Assembly (NCBI RefSeq): GCF_026213295.1
Contig: NC_079422.1
Location: 22,369,477-22,433,476 of the forward strand
DNA: 64,000 bases
From: Gadus chalcogrammus
Lineage: Eukaryota > Chordata > Actinopteri > Gadiformes > Gadidae
Reading direction: 5' to 3'
Numbering within the stretch: the first letter of the stretch is position 1; each line of letters opens with the position of its first letter. Below the pieces are notes generated by a model. The model did no database searches. It was not told the origin of the DNA and saw only the letters and a list, made by a program, of their open reading frames with translations. This document shows, one piece after another, positions 1-38,599 of the stretch. The translations under genes and the position numbers were made by a program.

Positions 1-2
1 AC

Positions 3-4901
<4,899 letters not shown>

Positions 4902-6135
4902 TATACCCTCAAACACACCCTAAAGCCATACGACTTTAACAACTACAGTATACACATACAAAAGTGGTAAATAGACATAGAGCCCCTCCACCATACATAC
5001 ACACAGACACACGGTCTCAGACACACACATACTCAGTTCAGAGACTAAGTGGTGAACTTTGAGCTGAAGGAGATCATTTCTTCTACTTGAGAGGAGGAGA
5101 GAGGAGGAGGAGGCGGGGGGGGGAAAGCTTATTTTATTCTTTCTTTTAAGTTTTTGTCTTCTTTGAAGAGTAAGTGAGGAGCAACAGCTGTGAATTAGAA
5201 TGGAACAATTGAGACTGGCTTGTTTTTATGAATATTGTTGTTTAATATTAGATTTTTTTCTGTGGTTTGAGGAGCTGTGTGTTTTTACTTGATTGTTCCT
5301 GCTTCTGAAGGAGGAGGGGGGGGGGGGGGGGGGGGGGGGGGAGAGTTTTATAAATGACAGCGTTGGATTCATTTTCCCACATTCATCCAGGACCGAGTTG
5401 AGTGAAAAAAAAAAAAAATGAAGAGAAATGCTATTTCAGCCCACAGCAGTTAGAAAACACAAGAACATGTTAGCATTTTTGAAAAATGAAAATGCTTCCC
5501 AGCTTTAATTTTCAATGACGTAAAGGTTCAGGAACAGGAATACGGTTGAAATCTGTCCGGACTACAGCCCCCTGTCCCTCTGTTCTCTCTCTCTGTCTCT
5601 CTCTCTCTCTCTTATGTGGTAGAAGTGGGGGGTGTCTGGTAGGGGAATGTGTCGGGGCACATGAAGGGAACCTCCTCCTCCTCCTCTTATCTTGCCCTGC
5701 TCCTCCTGTGGTGGTTCCCCAGACATAGCCGCCTCCTCTCTGTGCTGCTAATCACCATGACAATTGATGCGGATTGCTGCTAAAGAACCAACACAGATCA
5801 ATAAAAAAACGTTTAAAAAAACACAACTACATGACATCCAAACTTTTTAACCCTCCTGCTTCAGAGAAAAGGGATAAAGAACGAACCACTGCATCTCAAT
5901 GTATTTATTACTATTTAACAAAAAAGAAAAAATAAGCCCTTTTTTCTGCTCTTCTTTGTTTGGTTGCCTTCTTTATGCAGGTGAGCTCTGATTGGCTATT
6001 GTAATAGTGACAGTAAACTGGTGGCAGTCAGCATTGTCCTGTTCTGTTGGTCTGCCACTGGTTTGGGGGCTGGGTCAGCCCCTGTGGGAGGGGAGAGGGA
6101 CGGGGCAGAATAAAGTTGGATATATAATAAGAATA
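4902..6135 (+). other. dyrk1b 3' UTR and candidate poly(A) signals
   Basis: No coding frame with support. Inferred 3' UTR following the dyrk1b stop. AATAAA hexamers on the + strand occur at 5800-5805, 6109-6114 and about 6131. The stretch also holds a G homopolymer (about 5314-5341) and CT-rich runs near 5587-5612. Which signal is used cannot be decided from sequence alone. Confidence 0.5.
5314..5341. repeat. Poly-G tract of about 28 bases
   Basis: Long G homopolymer within the dyrk1b 3' UTR region. Its true length may be uncertain because such runs are prone to sequencing error. If real and transcribed, it could form G-quadruplex RNA. Confidence 0.85.
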
Positions 6136-8700
6136 AAGAGTATACTTTTGCACACCAAGGTCAAAGAAACCGCAAATGTGCGCCTTTTTTGCTGTTGATC
6201 CGTCCTCCCTGGACCCTAACTGCCGGCGTCATTTGGTTCTCCTTGAGCCCTTTTTTGTCTTGTCTTGCATGTCATCCCGGGTTCTCGCACAGGTCTCAAA
6301 TGTTAACTCCAGGTTCAGATGTTATCGTAAAGAGTAGTCATACTTTTTCTTTTATCAACCTTCTGCTGGTCGTTTACTTTTTGTGCACTCACATGATGAT
6401 CCAAAGCTAATTTCCACCAGACGACATTTGATAGGAATCACATTTAGTACTACTATAAAGTAATTATATGCACCACTGCACAATTGACACTAGGGCACCA
6501 ATAACCATAATACAAATATTTTAAATATGAATCTATTTTCCCATCTAGATGGCAAAGGTTCAAACAGCAAATTAAACAATTAATTTGTAGCTATAGAACC
6601 ACAGAAGAAGAGGCTCTGATTCGAAGGGCTTCCTTGAAGTATTTTTTTTTTAGATATCTACCATTTGTGGTGAATGTTCGGAAACCTCCCGGATCATTAA
6701 CTTGAATCTAACCTTTACCTTTGAAATGTAAGACCTTAGTGACTTTAATATATTTCTCATTAATAAGCTATTGTGTATAAAACAGGAAACGGTTCATTCT
6801 TTCAAAGAAATTCTTTGGTACATTGAGTATTATGTGTGTAATGATATGCAAGTCTGAGGTAAGTATGATAGTCGATCTCACAAGCTATAGCCTTAAACCT
6901 TCACTATAACTTGACAGCTATTTACTCTATTAACTATCGTAACTAAGGTTTCAATCCATCCAGGGAATTTGTCTCTGTAAATCGTTTTTTGTAGATTCAA
7001 TGCTTGGGGAAAGTCTGAGATATTAAATATAAATATTTAGGTTTAGCTGTAGCTACATCTCAAGCCACTAGAGGTTGTTAATGGGAAAACGTGCATAGTG
7101 CAGGTTTAAATACCAAACCAACGTGTGGCCCCCTGGTAGAATCGTAGCGTTTAAAGTTAGTGTGAACCAATATTGTCCGATGTGATCTCTAGTGGCCCGT
7201 TGTGGCCCATGCGGGGCACTTTTTAGAGCAGTGGTGGTTAACTGGTCTAGACACAAGTTGTTTCTTGGCCATTAAGTCAAGACCGGAGAGGCTCAATTTA
7301 TAATGTAAACGATTCATTATTATTTTTATATAAAACATGTTTGATAATTCGTGTTTAGATTTATTTAATCAACAGTGTATGAAGTACACTCTGTGCATCT
7401 CTTGAAGTGGTATGCAGAGTTCAACTGGAGTAGGCTATACTTCCTATAACATAACATAAAGTCTAACAGCTGTTAAAGCCTTTCAGATGTCCCCGGTATC
7501 TTTGCTTGGAGATGTTTTTTGTCAGCTGAAGGAACCTGCTATTCATGATAAACACAAGAAGCAACATTCGACATGATGGCTGATGAGGCATGGCGATAAT
7601 CACAAATCTGTTGTAAGATCCACACAGCAATATTTATTTCAATAAATATTGAGAAAATTGCTAATAACCGAGTATATGATAATACCCTGGTAATAATGTG
7701 TGACATCCTTCAGCCCTACAACTTTAAATTGGTGTGTCTTGAATTTAAGGTTGGGATCGCTACTGGCCTAGAATACAAATGCTGGATTATCTTTACCCGT
7801 AACACCTACACCATTGGTTCCAAACATTTTCTGGCCTTTTAGCAAATTTTTCGGTCAGAAAATGATTGCATTCCAAATGTTTTAGATTGTTTTGCATCTG
7901 CTTAACCCTATATGAACATTGCACCCAACTGCAATATCATGGTCCAAGTAACTTCTTAGTTGTTCATTTGTTGCCATGGTCAATATACAGTATATGTATA
8001 TTCCTAAACAAGGGAAATGTATTTTTCAAATGCAAGTTTATTAGTTGTAGTCATTATATAATATACCTAATATAAAGTAACGGGAAATGGCAGTAATAAT
8101 GATCGAGAACTTTAATTTACATGCAAATATTATAGTCTTGTATGTAAACTTTTATTAAACATATATTTTTATTGCAGTATTTCATTTTCACATTTTTCCC
8201 ATGTTAATGGTAAGCGTCAAATGTCATTGCCCATTGATTTATATAACATTTAACATTCAGGGCCCTGTCTACCAAACTCAGGGGCCCCTGAATCGTCTTC
8301 ACATTTCAGACCTTCTCCAGATGGATCAAAGCCAAATCAGGTTCTAGCATTTTCTCAAAAGTTTTATATGGCCCTGGTATTTTACTGGGTGTGTATCGGA
8401 AAGGCTCTGTGTGCCCATAAGTATTTCCCAGAGCTATTTCGATTAGGAAAATACTAATGGGCATAGAGAGCCTAGCTCCATAAATTACACACCCAGTCAC
8501 ATAACAAGGGCTCTCTAAAAGGCTCTGGTATTTTCATACCCGCATCAACACGGAAGAAATAGACGTCTGACCTACACTGCCAATAATACTTCAATACTTC
8601 ATTTTGGCATATATTTGCATATATTTGAATGTTAATAGAATAATAACATGGATAATTACGTACTTCCACCTATGTTTGACAGTGAGATCACATATGCCAG
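6136..8700. other. Intergenic region dyrk1b to aldh2
   Basis: AT-rich sequence without supported coding exons or RNA genes. The only structure noted is the imperfect inverted repeat at 8376-8496, listed separately. Confidence 0.6.
8376..8496. repeat. Imperfect inverted repeat (hairpin, arms about 45-50 bp)
   Basis: Left arm starts ACTGGGTGTGTA and runs through GCCCATAAGTATTT. The right arm carries the complement (AAATACTAATGGGC through TACACACCCAGT), with a loop of about 20 bp. It probably represents a small fold-back or miniature transposon. No clean target duplication was identified. Confidence 0.6.
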
Positions 8701-8739
8701 GCCGTTCAATACGAGACTGCTACTTTTCTCGCCAACCAC

Positions 8740-8922
8740 GTGACCGATCGTGGGAGCCGCGTCTGACCCGCCCCCTTTTGCGCGTGACTATGCGAATATC
8801 TTCTCTGTCCGACTCGGGAGCGCGCCTGCCCTGAGGAGTTCAAGTCCACTGGGTCCAGTCGAAGTTTATTCAGACATTGCGAGCTGTAGCAGTGATTCTT
8901 CGTCCAACACTTTTGGGTCAAC
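8740..8922 (+). promoter_or_regulatory. Probable aldh2 promoter and 5' UTR
   Basis: GC-richer patch directly upstream of the aldh2 start, including a CCCGCCCCC GC-box-like stretch near 8767 within otherwise AT-rich DNA. The transcription start is not visible from sequence. This is an inference from position and composition only. Confidence 0.35.
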
Positions 8923-11900
8923 ATGCATCGTGCCATGTTTTTGCGGAATATTCGTCCGGTTTACCGATTGGCCAAATGTCCATATTCCGCTGCCAGCATT
9001 CCTAAGCCGAATCCTGAGCCTGTGGTTCAGTTTAATAAGGTATGGTGGCAAAGGTATGAATAAATACTGCATGCGTGTCTTCGAACGGTTGATATATAAA
9101 AATACTGTAGGGGTTCTATTCAAATGCGACCTAAACTAATAGTCGCTGTGCCTACGCTACGCCTACGCTACGCAGCATTATGTCGATGTTTATACTTCGT
9201 TGCAGGCTGTCAGTGAAAGAAGGACCCCTGCGTAAAGTCTCATGTTTCGTGCCATTTCAATCTGGCTGACCGAGTCTAGTGCTGCAGAATCATGCCTTTT
9301 AAAGCATGCTTGAACCTTGGACTGTCTTAGCTCTTACAAACGTTTATCTATACAATAAAAATCTCCTTAAACTACGTTTAGCTAAGTATCTCCTCAGCTC
9401 GACACCGCCACCCTGATAACGTTTGACTATTGCACCCAAACGCACAAATTGCACACAAACGAGTTTTTTTTCTTCTTGCGATTTGCGCAATGCTCACCCT
9501 GGTACAAGGCCTTTAGGGGGTTGAACAAGCACCATATTTTCGTTATCTTGTTTTCTGATCTTTTCCACTAGTCCGTTTGGAGGTCCAGCCTTCTATTGCC
9601 CTCGACTGAACTATTCTGACAATGTGAATCACTCGTTCACTGGGTCACAGTGCAAGATGTAAAGTAGACCTCGAAATGTATAGGTTTCGTAGGAGTATCG
9701 AAAAGTAACGGTTCTAAACTGTTGTGCAATTATGCATAGGAGGGGGAGGGGAGAAACTTTACTTTAAGCCTATGAGGAGTTATTTTGAATGTTACAATTT
9801 TCTCGATGATGGTGGGGTCCTCCCCTGCGCACTTCAGTATATTATTGACGGAGTCGTGTGGGGATTCAATGTACTTTCTGTGTATGAGGGAACATAGGCA
9901 TGTGTAAAGTACACAGCCCTGGGGCGCTGAGATTCAGAAAGCTGGATGGGAGGTTGCTCCTAACCATTTTCATGTATATTACTTTATTGAAGCGTTTGAA
10001 CGAGTCTATCTTGTTAAAGGCAATGCACAGGCTGTAGACATAGGTGTTGCGTGCTCCAGGTGTTGTGGTGGGGGCCTAGGTTGGCAGCGTCCTCAACAGA
10101 GCGATTACCTAGTATGACGCGCTCAAATTACTTGACATGGATACAGATATTCACAACTCTGCCTTCAGCAATATTCATCTGATGCTCTCCAACAATGAGA
10201 ATACGTTTTGGGTGGGACATAAGCCTAGATCACAACAAAATACCTTTGGAGAGGGGTGCAGAGAAACATCCAACAATGAACTTTATGTAGCCTCCTGTCA
10301 TCTACATATTATCCTTATTGTTTTTCAGCTGTTCATCAACAATCAGTGGCAGGATGCACAAAGTGGGAAAACCTTCCCTACAATCAATCCGTCCACAGGC
10401 GAAGTCATTTGTCATGTTGCAGAAGCTGACAAGGTATGCATTATCTTAAAACAATTATAAAGACTATCGACTAACCCTGCTGTGTTTTTGGGGCTGGTTT
10501 GGGGGTAGGTCAGGGGCCTGCCAACTTTCCAGATTTAGATTCAGGAGAATTAGAATGTGAATGTGATCAGCCTCTGACGGTCCAACTTACCCCTGCCAGC
10601 AAGTACTGAGCTATCCCCCCCCCCCCAGAAGAGTCACGTGGGTGGAGAGATATAGGTCTAGAATCCAAACTATGCTGCTCTAAATGTGAACTGTTTTGTA
10701 TACACAGTCATCCGTATCTTCAATCTTCCGAGTCAACACGACTCTAGTTGAGCTCTTACAGCCCCTGTCACTTATACAACTGACGATGATGACCTCTGCT
10801 GAACACTGAACTACTTTTGTGCCAAGGCTGTAAAGGGTATTTAAATACCGCACGAGGAAATTGACCAGTGATCAGTTTTTTTTACTACCATACCCCAAAT
10901 GAGCTGTGCACGTAAAATACTCAATGTTATTTTCCCCACCAAGTCTCCCGCAGTGAATCCTCCGTTTTTGAATCAAAATAAATTTCAAATGTCTCTTTAT
11001 TTCAGACGGATGTGGACCGGGCCGTCAAAGCGGCCCGCGCTGCCTTTCGGTTGGGTTCACCCTGGCGACGGATGGACGCCTCAGACCGGGGCCTTCTGCT
11101 CACCCGTCTGGCTGACGCCATAGAAAGGGATGCTGGTTACCTTGCAGTGAGCCAGCCTTCCTCTTTTCATAACGACTGCCACAGATAACCCCCCCCCCCC
11201 ACTCTGCTACTGTATCGGAAGAGGTTTGAATGAACAGACTGCCATCGTGTTCCTGTTTGCTCATGTCGTTTCCATCCAGGAACTGGAGACCCTTGATAAT
11301 GGAAAGCCATACGCTATTTCTTACTGTGTGGATATTCCAAACGTGGTCAAGTGTCTCAGGTACAATAAACCCACTCTAACACGCTCTAGGGCTTGTCGCC
11401 ATTCTAACAGAAGTGATTTATTCTTTTCTCATATAATAGATTAAGCTCCAAACTTTCCTGAACTGTACAACTGAGCATATGTACCCCTTTGAGTTATGTA
11501 GACGATGAGTAAATCAAACGTTCCACTTTTGTCGTGACTTTACCGTCATGCAGTCCTTTTCGTGACGCAAGTTTTCCTGTGCTTGCACAGATACTACGCA
11601 GGATGGGCTGACAAGTGGGAGGGGAAGACCATTCCTATCGACGGAGACTACTTCTGTTACACCAGGCACGAGCCCATTGGTGTCTGTGGGCAAATCATAC
11701 CAGTAAGAAAACCATCAAATTCAATTCATACGGACGTTAGCAAAACGTCAGTTTAAAGCTGATATCTGTCTCTTCTGCTCCCTTAGTGGAATTTCCCTCT
11801 TCTGATGCAAGCATGGAAGCTTGGACCTGCCCTAGCAACTGGCAACACCGTCGTGATGAAGGTTGCTGAGCAGACTCCCCTGACAGCTCTCTATGTAGCC

Positions 11901-14900
11901 AACCTTATCAAAGAGGTACTCCCTTGCTTTGGTCTGCGTATGAGACATCCCTCCTATTAGGCAGTGAACCTACTCTACCATTGAAGTGCATTCAAGAGGT
12001 TTAACCTTCAACACGTGCATGATATCTAGTGAATGAGAGGAATGCTTTAAATATAGGCCATGTGTATTTCAAAATGGATGTTTTACAAATGATTGAATTG
12101 CTAGTTGCTGCAACCATTAATTGCATAATTGCAAAGAATCCCAAGTCTCTTGATATCAGAATGAGCGTGAACTGTTCTGCCTCGGCCTAGCCTTGTGAAA
12201 CCAGCATTCATCTAATGAGCGCTGCTCCGGTTTAGCTTTGATATGAGCACAGAACCACTCTGTGGAATCTGTAATCCTCAATACCCTGTTAAAGAGAGGA
12301 GATTCCTTACTGATTAATGTTGTTTTTTTTAGAAATAAACTGAACACTGATGTGTTTGTACTAATGTTCATACATAATAACGCTGGATCTCTCTCTCTAT
12401 TAGGTTGGTTTTCCAGAAGGCGTGGTGAACATTCTGCCCGGTATGGGGCCTTCAGCCGGTGCTGCCATCGCCGCACACATGGATGTGGACAAGTTGGCTT
12501 TCACCGGGTCCACCGAGGTACAAACTCATCAAGACAAAGTTAAATACTAGCAAATGACTGAAACTAGCACAGACACTCCTGTGTGGCCACAACAAGCTTG
12601 CAATAAACACATTTATAAAAACAAATAAATGTTGTTGGTTACTAATTCTGCAGCATCGCTCTTCCTATCTGACAGGTGGGCCATCTGATTCAGCAAGCCT
12701 CAGGCAGCAGCAACTTGAAGAAAGTCACTCTCGAGCTGGGCGGGAAAAGTCCCAACATTATCCTGTCTGATGCAAACAGTGAGTACCTTCTAAGTATGCG
12801 TGCAAAGGATAATGGGTGTGACGGAGTACTTGTTATCACATGTTAATGTTGCAGCGACAAGGTCACATGACCGATTTCTCTGGTTTGGTTTGTGGAATAG
12901 CACTTGAAATAATCCAGGAGTAACTGAAGAATTCACACTAAAGGCAAAGGCGAGGCGCGAGTACATGAAGGTCAACGCAAAGACGTGAATAGATTGAACA
13001 ATTCTGCCAACCAAGCAGGCGGCGGGATGGCTTAAATGGCACGGCGCAAACTGATGCAAATTCGTAATTTGAACGAGATTAAATATTTGAATTTTCCCGC
13101 GAATTTCGCTTGCTGCTGACCCATTCTCGTGAAAAATTGAAAAAGTTTGCGGTTCGCGCGAGCATCCTCGCCCAAGTAAAGCGAGTAGAATATTTGCTTT
13201 GCTTTTGGTGTTAACACACCTTATATCCTCTGCTCTGATACTATGCATGGATTGATGGTTATCTATGTGCTCCCTCCTCCCCCTTCTCCCAAAAGTGGAG
13301 GAAGCTGTAGAGCAGGCCCACTTCGCCCTGTTCTTCAACCAAGGCCAGTGTTGCTGTGCCGGTTCTCGGACCTACGTCCAGGCCGACATTTACGATGAGT
13401 TTGTGGAGCGTAGCGTGGAGCGAACCAAGAACCGCGTGACGGGGGATCCCTTCGACCTGAAGACAGAGCACGGTCCTCAGGTAACATGGGAGACACAGCT
13501 GGCCATTATTGATGTCTTTCACAATGAGTCTACAAACAACTGCACAAGTGCTATTGATTTTTTGAGGTTGAGTACATGCGGTTGTTGGTACACTAACTGG
13601 GAAAGACCTTTTTTTTTTTTTTACTCTTTACACATGTAGCCAGCATTTACTGAACTAAAAGACAACGATACAATAACACAGCCGCTATACACTCCACGCT
13701 CAGACCTGTGTGACATCGTTTTCAGATCGACGATGAACAGTTTAAGAAGATCCTTAACTACATCGACATCGGGAAAAAAGAAGGAGCCAAAATGCTGTGT
13801 GGAGGAAAAGCGGCCTCTGACAAAGGCTACTTCATCCAGCCCACTGTGTTCGGAGACGTCCAAGATCAGATGACCATCGCTAGAGAGGAGGTAGGCCATT
13901 GGTTATTGGTTACAGATTATATCCCCTTTAAAGGTTATCTAGGCAAGCCGCCTTGGAAAATCTAGCGAAGATAGTCTAGGGTGCAATAGACAACATTTGG
14001 AACAATATGTAATGTATATTGATTTCTAAATATAACATCACAGTAGACCAACACCAACACATGTCCATGTCGAAGAGCCATGCTTTTCATTAATGATCAT
14101 GCAAACCGATGAACCGCTTACAAAAAGAAAATCCAAAACATGAAACCTTAGTCTGCATTCAGCACATTCTGATTACCAAACCTACCATCCGCAAGAATGC
14201 AAGCAAGCAGTTTTAGCCCCTCTCCGATATGAGGGGATAAGCTGGTTATTGGTGTACTGGCCAACAAATGAACCGCCGAATGAGTGTGTGTGTGCTGAAG
14301 GAACGTGCACAATGTGGACCACTGATTACATACATGATGTCACTGCTGAGTACTGGCTGAAACTTGAAAGATATTTTGCAGAATAGTTTGGTTTATATTT
14401 TATGTGTAATTGACGTTCAGAAATAAATATTAAGCTAGAGCTCGGTCTGTATCGATGGAAAAGTCCTATGTACATACTCCATGCATCTTTATTGTCCCTC
14501 CAGATCTTCGGCCCTGTCATGCAGATCATGAAGTTCAAAACCTTGGAAGAGGTATTGGAGCGAGCAAACGACACCAAGTATGGCCTGGCAGCGGCTGTCT
14601 TCACCAAGGACATCGACAAGGCCCACTACCTCTCCAGCGGTCTCCGCGCCGGCACCGTCTGGTAGCACATTATTTTCTAACGTCAAAGGCCACAGTATCA
14701 AAGCAAGTCTTTATTTGACCAGGGCGTGTGCAGCATTGTGCACTGAGGCGGCTGGAGGGATTCAGACAAAGCCGTCGTATTCAGGGTATATGATTGAAAT
14801 CTAGGGTGGGGCTGCTCCGGTTATTAATCTCACACTGGGCTAATGACCAGATGACTCAATATCAGACTAAAGGTAAGCAGGATGGTTGAATGATTAACAT

Positions 14901-15788
14901 TAAATAAACCAAACGGTGGCATTTTATTGCGAGTGTTTTGGAGTTCATCCAACTGGTTACTGATAAACTCTATTCATCAGCTTCAACCGTTGGTCACGTG
15001 GCTTGCTTTTATGAAGGTCTTGTCTGTCTGACATCATCTGATGGGGGTTGTCTGTCTGACTTCACGGGATTGAAGTCAAATGCTTGACAAAAGGCTGGTC
15101 TATTTTGTGATGGGGGATGTAGATGCATCGCATGAAATATTGCTGGCACCAAGCTAACAGGTTAGACTTGGGAGAGTAACCCTTGCCCTATAAACAGACT
15201 TTTTAAATTAATATCCTAGACTTGTATCTATAAGTCTGATGGCAGACAAGCTCAAATCTGGTTTGATGGGTTAGGGTTAGATTGTTTTGATGGTCTGTAT
15301 TCTTCTGCCCTTCACCCTTAACACAATGGTCGGGCCTGCTTATTGGACTCCCTTTGCACAAATTGAATAATGGCAATGGATTGTTGACCTTGAAAATGTT
15401 GTTTTTAGGTACAGTGGATCAGTCTATGTAACCATGTTCAATGTTCTACAGGAAATGTCTCTGCAAATAATAACAGACTTTCACTTACTCATTAATCTCA
15501 AGTGTTTGCATGTGTTTATAAATTGGCAGGATTAACTGCTATGATGTCTTTGGAGCCCAAGCTCCATTTGGAGGTTTCAAAGCTTCTGGGAATGGCAGAG
15601 AGCTGGGAGAATATGGTTTGGACAATTACACAGAGGTCAAAACGGTAAATGGAACAATTTCAAAACTGCACTTTTTCTTTAAAGAAAATACCTTCATTTT
15701 ATTTTGGCTCTTCTATACTCCCACACATAATGTCAATGTTGTTCTTTCCCACCAGGTGACCATTAAGGTACCACAGAAGAACTCCTAG
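8923..15788 (+). CDS. aldh2: Mitochondrial aldehyde dehydrogenase 2
   Basis: NAD-dependent oxidation of acetaldehyde and other aldehydes to acids in the mitochondrial matrix, as a tetramer (family knowledge). Thirteen exons: 8923-9039, 10329-10433, 11006-11146, 11280-11359, 11591-11702, 11787-11915, 12404-12517, 12676-12778, 13296-13480, 13726-13890, 14504-14661, 15530-15644, 15756-15788. All phases close, giving 518 aa against 517 in human ALDH2. The first exon encodes an Arg-rich amphipathic presequence ([19 protein letters not shown]), supporting this start. Catalytic Cys is the middle one of CCC in [11 protein letters not shown] (about residue 320) and the general base Glu is in LELGGKSP (about 286). 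The Glu equivalent to human ALDH2 Glu487/504 is present near the C-terminus (YTEVKTV), so this is not the inactive-variant type. The protein ends KVPQKNS exactly as in human. Which teleost paralogue (aldh2.1 or aldh2.2) cannot be told. Confidence 0.97.
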
Positions 15789-15965
15789 ACGGCTTTTCTA
15801 CAACAATCATTAATGTCCAAGGCCGAGATATTTGTTCATCACATACCATGGCTCTTTTTCTAATGGATTGAATGATTTTAGTAATAAGCTACATATGTGA
15901 GGTCAGTGATCCATATGGATAACTTTGTCCATATGGATAATTTTTGTAATGAGTTTGGGGCTGTC

Positions 15966-15971
15966 AATAAA
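15966..15971 (+). terminator. aldh2 poly(A) signal AATAAA
   Basis: Canonical hexamer about 180 bp after the aldh2 stop, within ATAAATAACT-rich sequence. It is the first good signal downstream and the likely 3' end. Confidence 0.7.
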
Positions 15972-17728
15972 TAACTTTCTAAAATATTCTCTTCTTCAGT
16001 AATTAGGCGAGTGCTGCATGTAGCACCCAACTATGGTTCTTCATAGGCCTTATTAGCGTGAATGCTGAATCAGCTGGATATTGATATTTTTATTTTTCTT
16101 ATACGTACTTTTTCTAGCGCCTCTTTTTTGGTCTACTACTTACTGCTGCATACGTTCAGCTACAGAAACTATCAAAATATTCAGCACTTTAACTTTTTAA
16201 CATATACACCAAGAGGAATCAACTCCAAAAACGTAGTCAGAGGCTATTATATCCGTGATACACAGGAGTGAAAAATTACCTCCTTTTCACAAGATATATT
16301 GGGCCAGATCATCATCAATGGTTCCTTTTGTGACACCGAATCAGCTAACGATCACTACACACACACACTGCACCTTTCCTCGCGCTGCCAGACTACGGTG
16401 CCTGCTTGAAGCCCGAGTGATCAAGCTTCAACATAAAGACGTTATTATAGAGAACACTTAATGTGCGGCTTAGCTCAAGAGGTAGAGCAGTTGCCTTGTA
16501 ACCGCAGGGTTGCTAGTTCGATCCCCAGCTTCTCCTGTCTGAGTGTTGATGCGTCCCTGAGCAAGACACTTAACCCTAACTGCTCCTGACGAGCTGGCTG
16601 TCGCCTTGCATGGTTGACTCTGCCGTCGGTGTGTCAATGTGTGTATTAACCGATGTAAGTCGCTTTGGATAAAGGCGTCAGCTAAATGCCCTAATTGTAA
16701 TGTCCGCGCCCCATCATGGCTGATATGCAGGGGAGCCTAGTATGTAACCCATGGGATATCCAATCTATATCGAAAAATATATATATCGCTTTTTCTAGAA
16801 TGAAGTAGTGGTACGAGTATAGCTACAATATGCATGGCGTATTTAAAGGCAGCCCTAAGGGAAGGTAATGCAGATAGAGTTAAAGATATGAAACCCCATT
16901 AGTACATTAAGACGAGCTGTTGCTGAAAACATACACGGTGACCATTCCAGACGCGTATCAATACATTAGATTTATAAAGAGCACACAGATAATGTAGATC
17001 GACTTGCAATAATTATCAGCAATATTACAGTAAAACATTTACAGTTTCTTTTGATAAATGATCAAAATGTATACATACAATTCCTTCAGCTTGTAAAAGA
17101 CAGCATTAGAGATTAAACAATCATAAGATCCAGCACTGTGGTCATCATTATCTAACTATTACGGTAACCTTCAGTATAAAGCTACATTAAATAGGATTGA
17201 TCATAAAACATACACATATCTTCATTGGGAAGGGCAAGTGCCCCTTCACCCTTCTAGTCAGCAGGCTTCAGTTCCAACAGCCAATGTATATAGCCCTTCT
17301 TCATAAAGATTAGCATCATCCTCTTTCTAAAGATGTACAGGCAGTTATGGATAAAGCATGTTGACCCCAGCCCTCTTCAAGGGGTTGTTGATGGCTAAAT
17401 GTTTTAACTTGACAGGGATGAGTTCTTGTTATTGAACTATCCTCAGAGGCAAAGCGTGTTCTTAAAAGTAATATACAGATAAAGAATTGCCTCCAAACTG
17501 CTATACCATAAGGTGACCAGATTTCTGAAATGAATGCTAATACATTTAGCCTATTCTTATCAATCGAAAATGTAGTCCTAGCAGAGTATTGTGCAGTGAA
17601 GGCCAAATGGTTTACTATGATGTGTTTTTAAGCTTTGGTAAAACACCCCGAAAGAAGCCATCGAGGCCACTCAAATAAGGAATGGTGCATTGATAGCCTA
17701 TTATTCATGATCGGTCATTACTACTTAT
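15972..17728. other. Intergenic region aldh2 to arhgef2
   Basis: Apart from the SINE at 16464-16702 no gene, RNA or repeat array was recognised. AT-rich. arhgef2 transcription on the minus strand could extend into its right-hand part. Confidence 0.55.
16464..16702 (+). mobile_element. tRNA-derived SINE, copy 1
   Basis: The head resembles a tRNA with A-box TAGCTCAAGAGGTAGAGC and B-box-like GTTCGATCC. The body contains CCCTGAGCAAGACACTTAACC, and the tail contains GTCGCTTTGGATAAAGGCGT and GCTAAATGCC, as in common teleost SINEs. The duplicated flank TAATGT (16459-16464 and 16698-16703) is a weak candidate target duplication. A second copy on the opposite strand is at 59983-60234. Confidence 0.88.
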
Positions 17729-18125
17729 TAGGGCTTTGACTTTTGCCCAAAAATCATATTCGAAGTTTGTTTGTTTATTAATATTAATATTCAAATATTT
17801 ATTAATAATATTTTGACCATTAAATGCCTGGATTGGGCGTCGCAAGGTTTGTTTACCGCGTTACTATGGTTACCGGTCTTGCGTGTTCTAACGGTTTATT
17901 AGGTTTCTAATAAATCGCTGTCTAATCAATACTTCATTCACTGCCTCTTCCGTGGTCATTACAATATTATGAATTGACTGCGTCGGGGTTCTCCGACGTC
18001 CCTCCCTCTTGGCCTGGCCATAACAGGTTCCAATATTAAGGGCTGCCTAATATTCCTTCGAATTTTGATTTATTCTTTGATATTCGAATTATATTCGAAT
18101 AACGAAGTTCGGAGTCAAAGCCCTA
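17729..18125. mobile_element. Non-autonomous hAT-like element, second family (397 bp)
   Basis: Inverted termini TAGGGCTTTGACTTTTG and CGGAGTCAAAGCCCTA. Perfect 8-bp target duplication CTACTTAT at 17721-17728 and 18126-18133. An internal block at 17831-17904 (ending TAACGGTTTATTAGG) matches, in inverted orientation, the core of the elements at 3287 and 51040. Confidence 0.92.
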
Positions 18126-18250
18126 CTACTTATGGTATGAAGTTGATAGATACACCCCTGTGTAGTGAGCTGGTTTCACAGCCTATGAGAGGGACACGGC
18201 ACTAGTTACCAACTGTCCAAAAATGAGTATATATATATTTATAGAATCTT

Positions 18251-18256
18251 TTTATT
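18251..18256 (-). terminator. Candidate arhgef2 poly(A) signal
   Basis: TTTATT on the + strand (AATAAA on the minus strand), about 270 bp downstream of the arhgef2 stop. This gives a short 3' UTR that contains a CA/GT microsatellite at about 18458-18492. Other signals further downstream are not excluded. Confidence 0.45.
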
Positions 18257-18526
18257 TTTTAAGGGGTCATAACCCTGTTTAAAAGCCTCCAGATACGGAG
18301 ACGGTCCATTGAAAACGGGGATGTCTGTCACCCTACCATACCGACACGTAATACCTGTGTTGATGGTGGCTAACAGATCAAACCCCTAGCTTAATACATT
18401 ATTACAACATTCTGCTTCCTGAAGCAGCAACTTTGTCAACTGATAGTTGTTGACTTAGTGTGTGTGTGTGTTCGTGTTTGTGTGTGTGTGTGATATAAAT
18501 GTAATACGAAACATCTGGATCTGCCT

Positions 18527-38599
<20,073 letters not shown>

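Noticed and set aside
16464..16536. Possible functional tRNA gene
   Set aside because: The A- and B-box match is good but it is followed by the SINE body and tail, and a second copy exists with a target duplication. It is a SINE head, not a tRNA gene.
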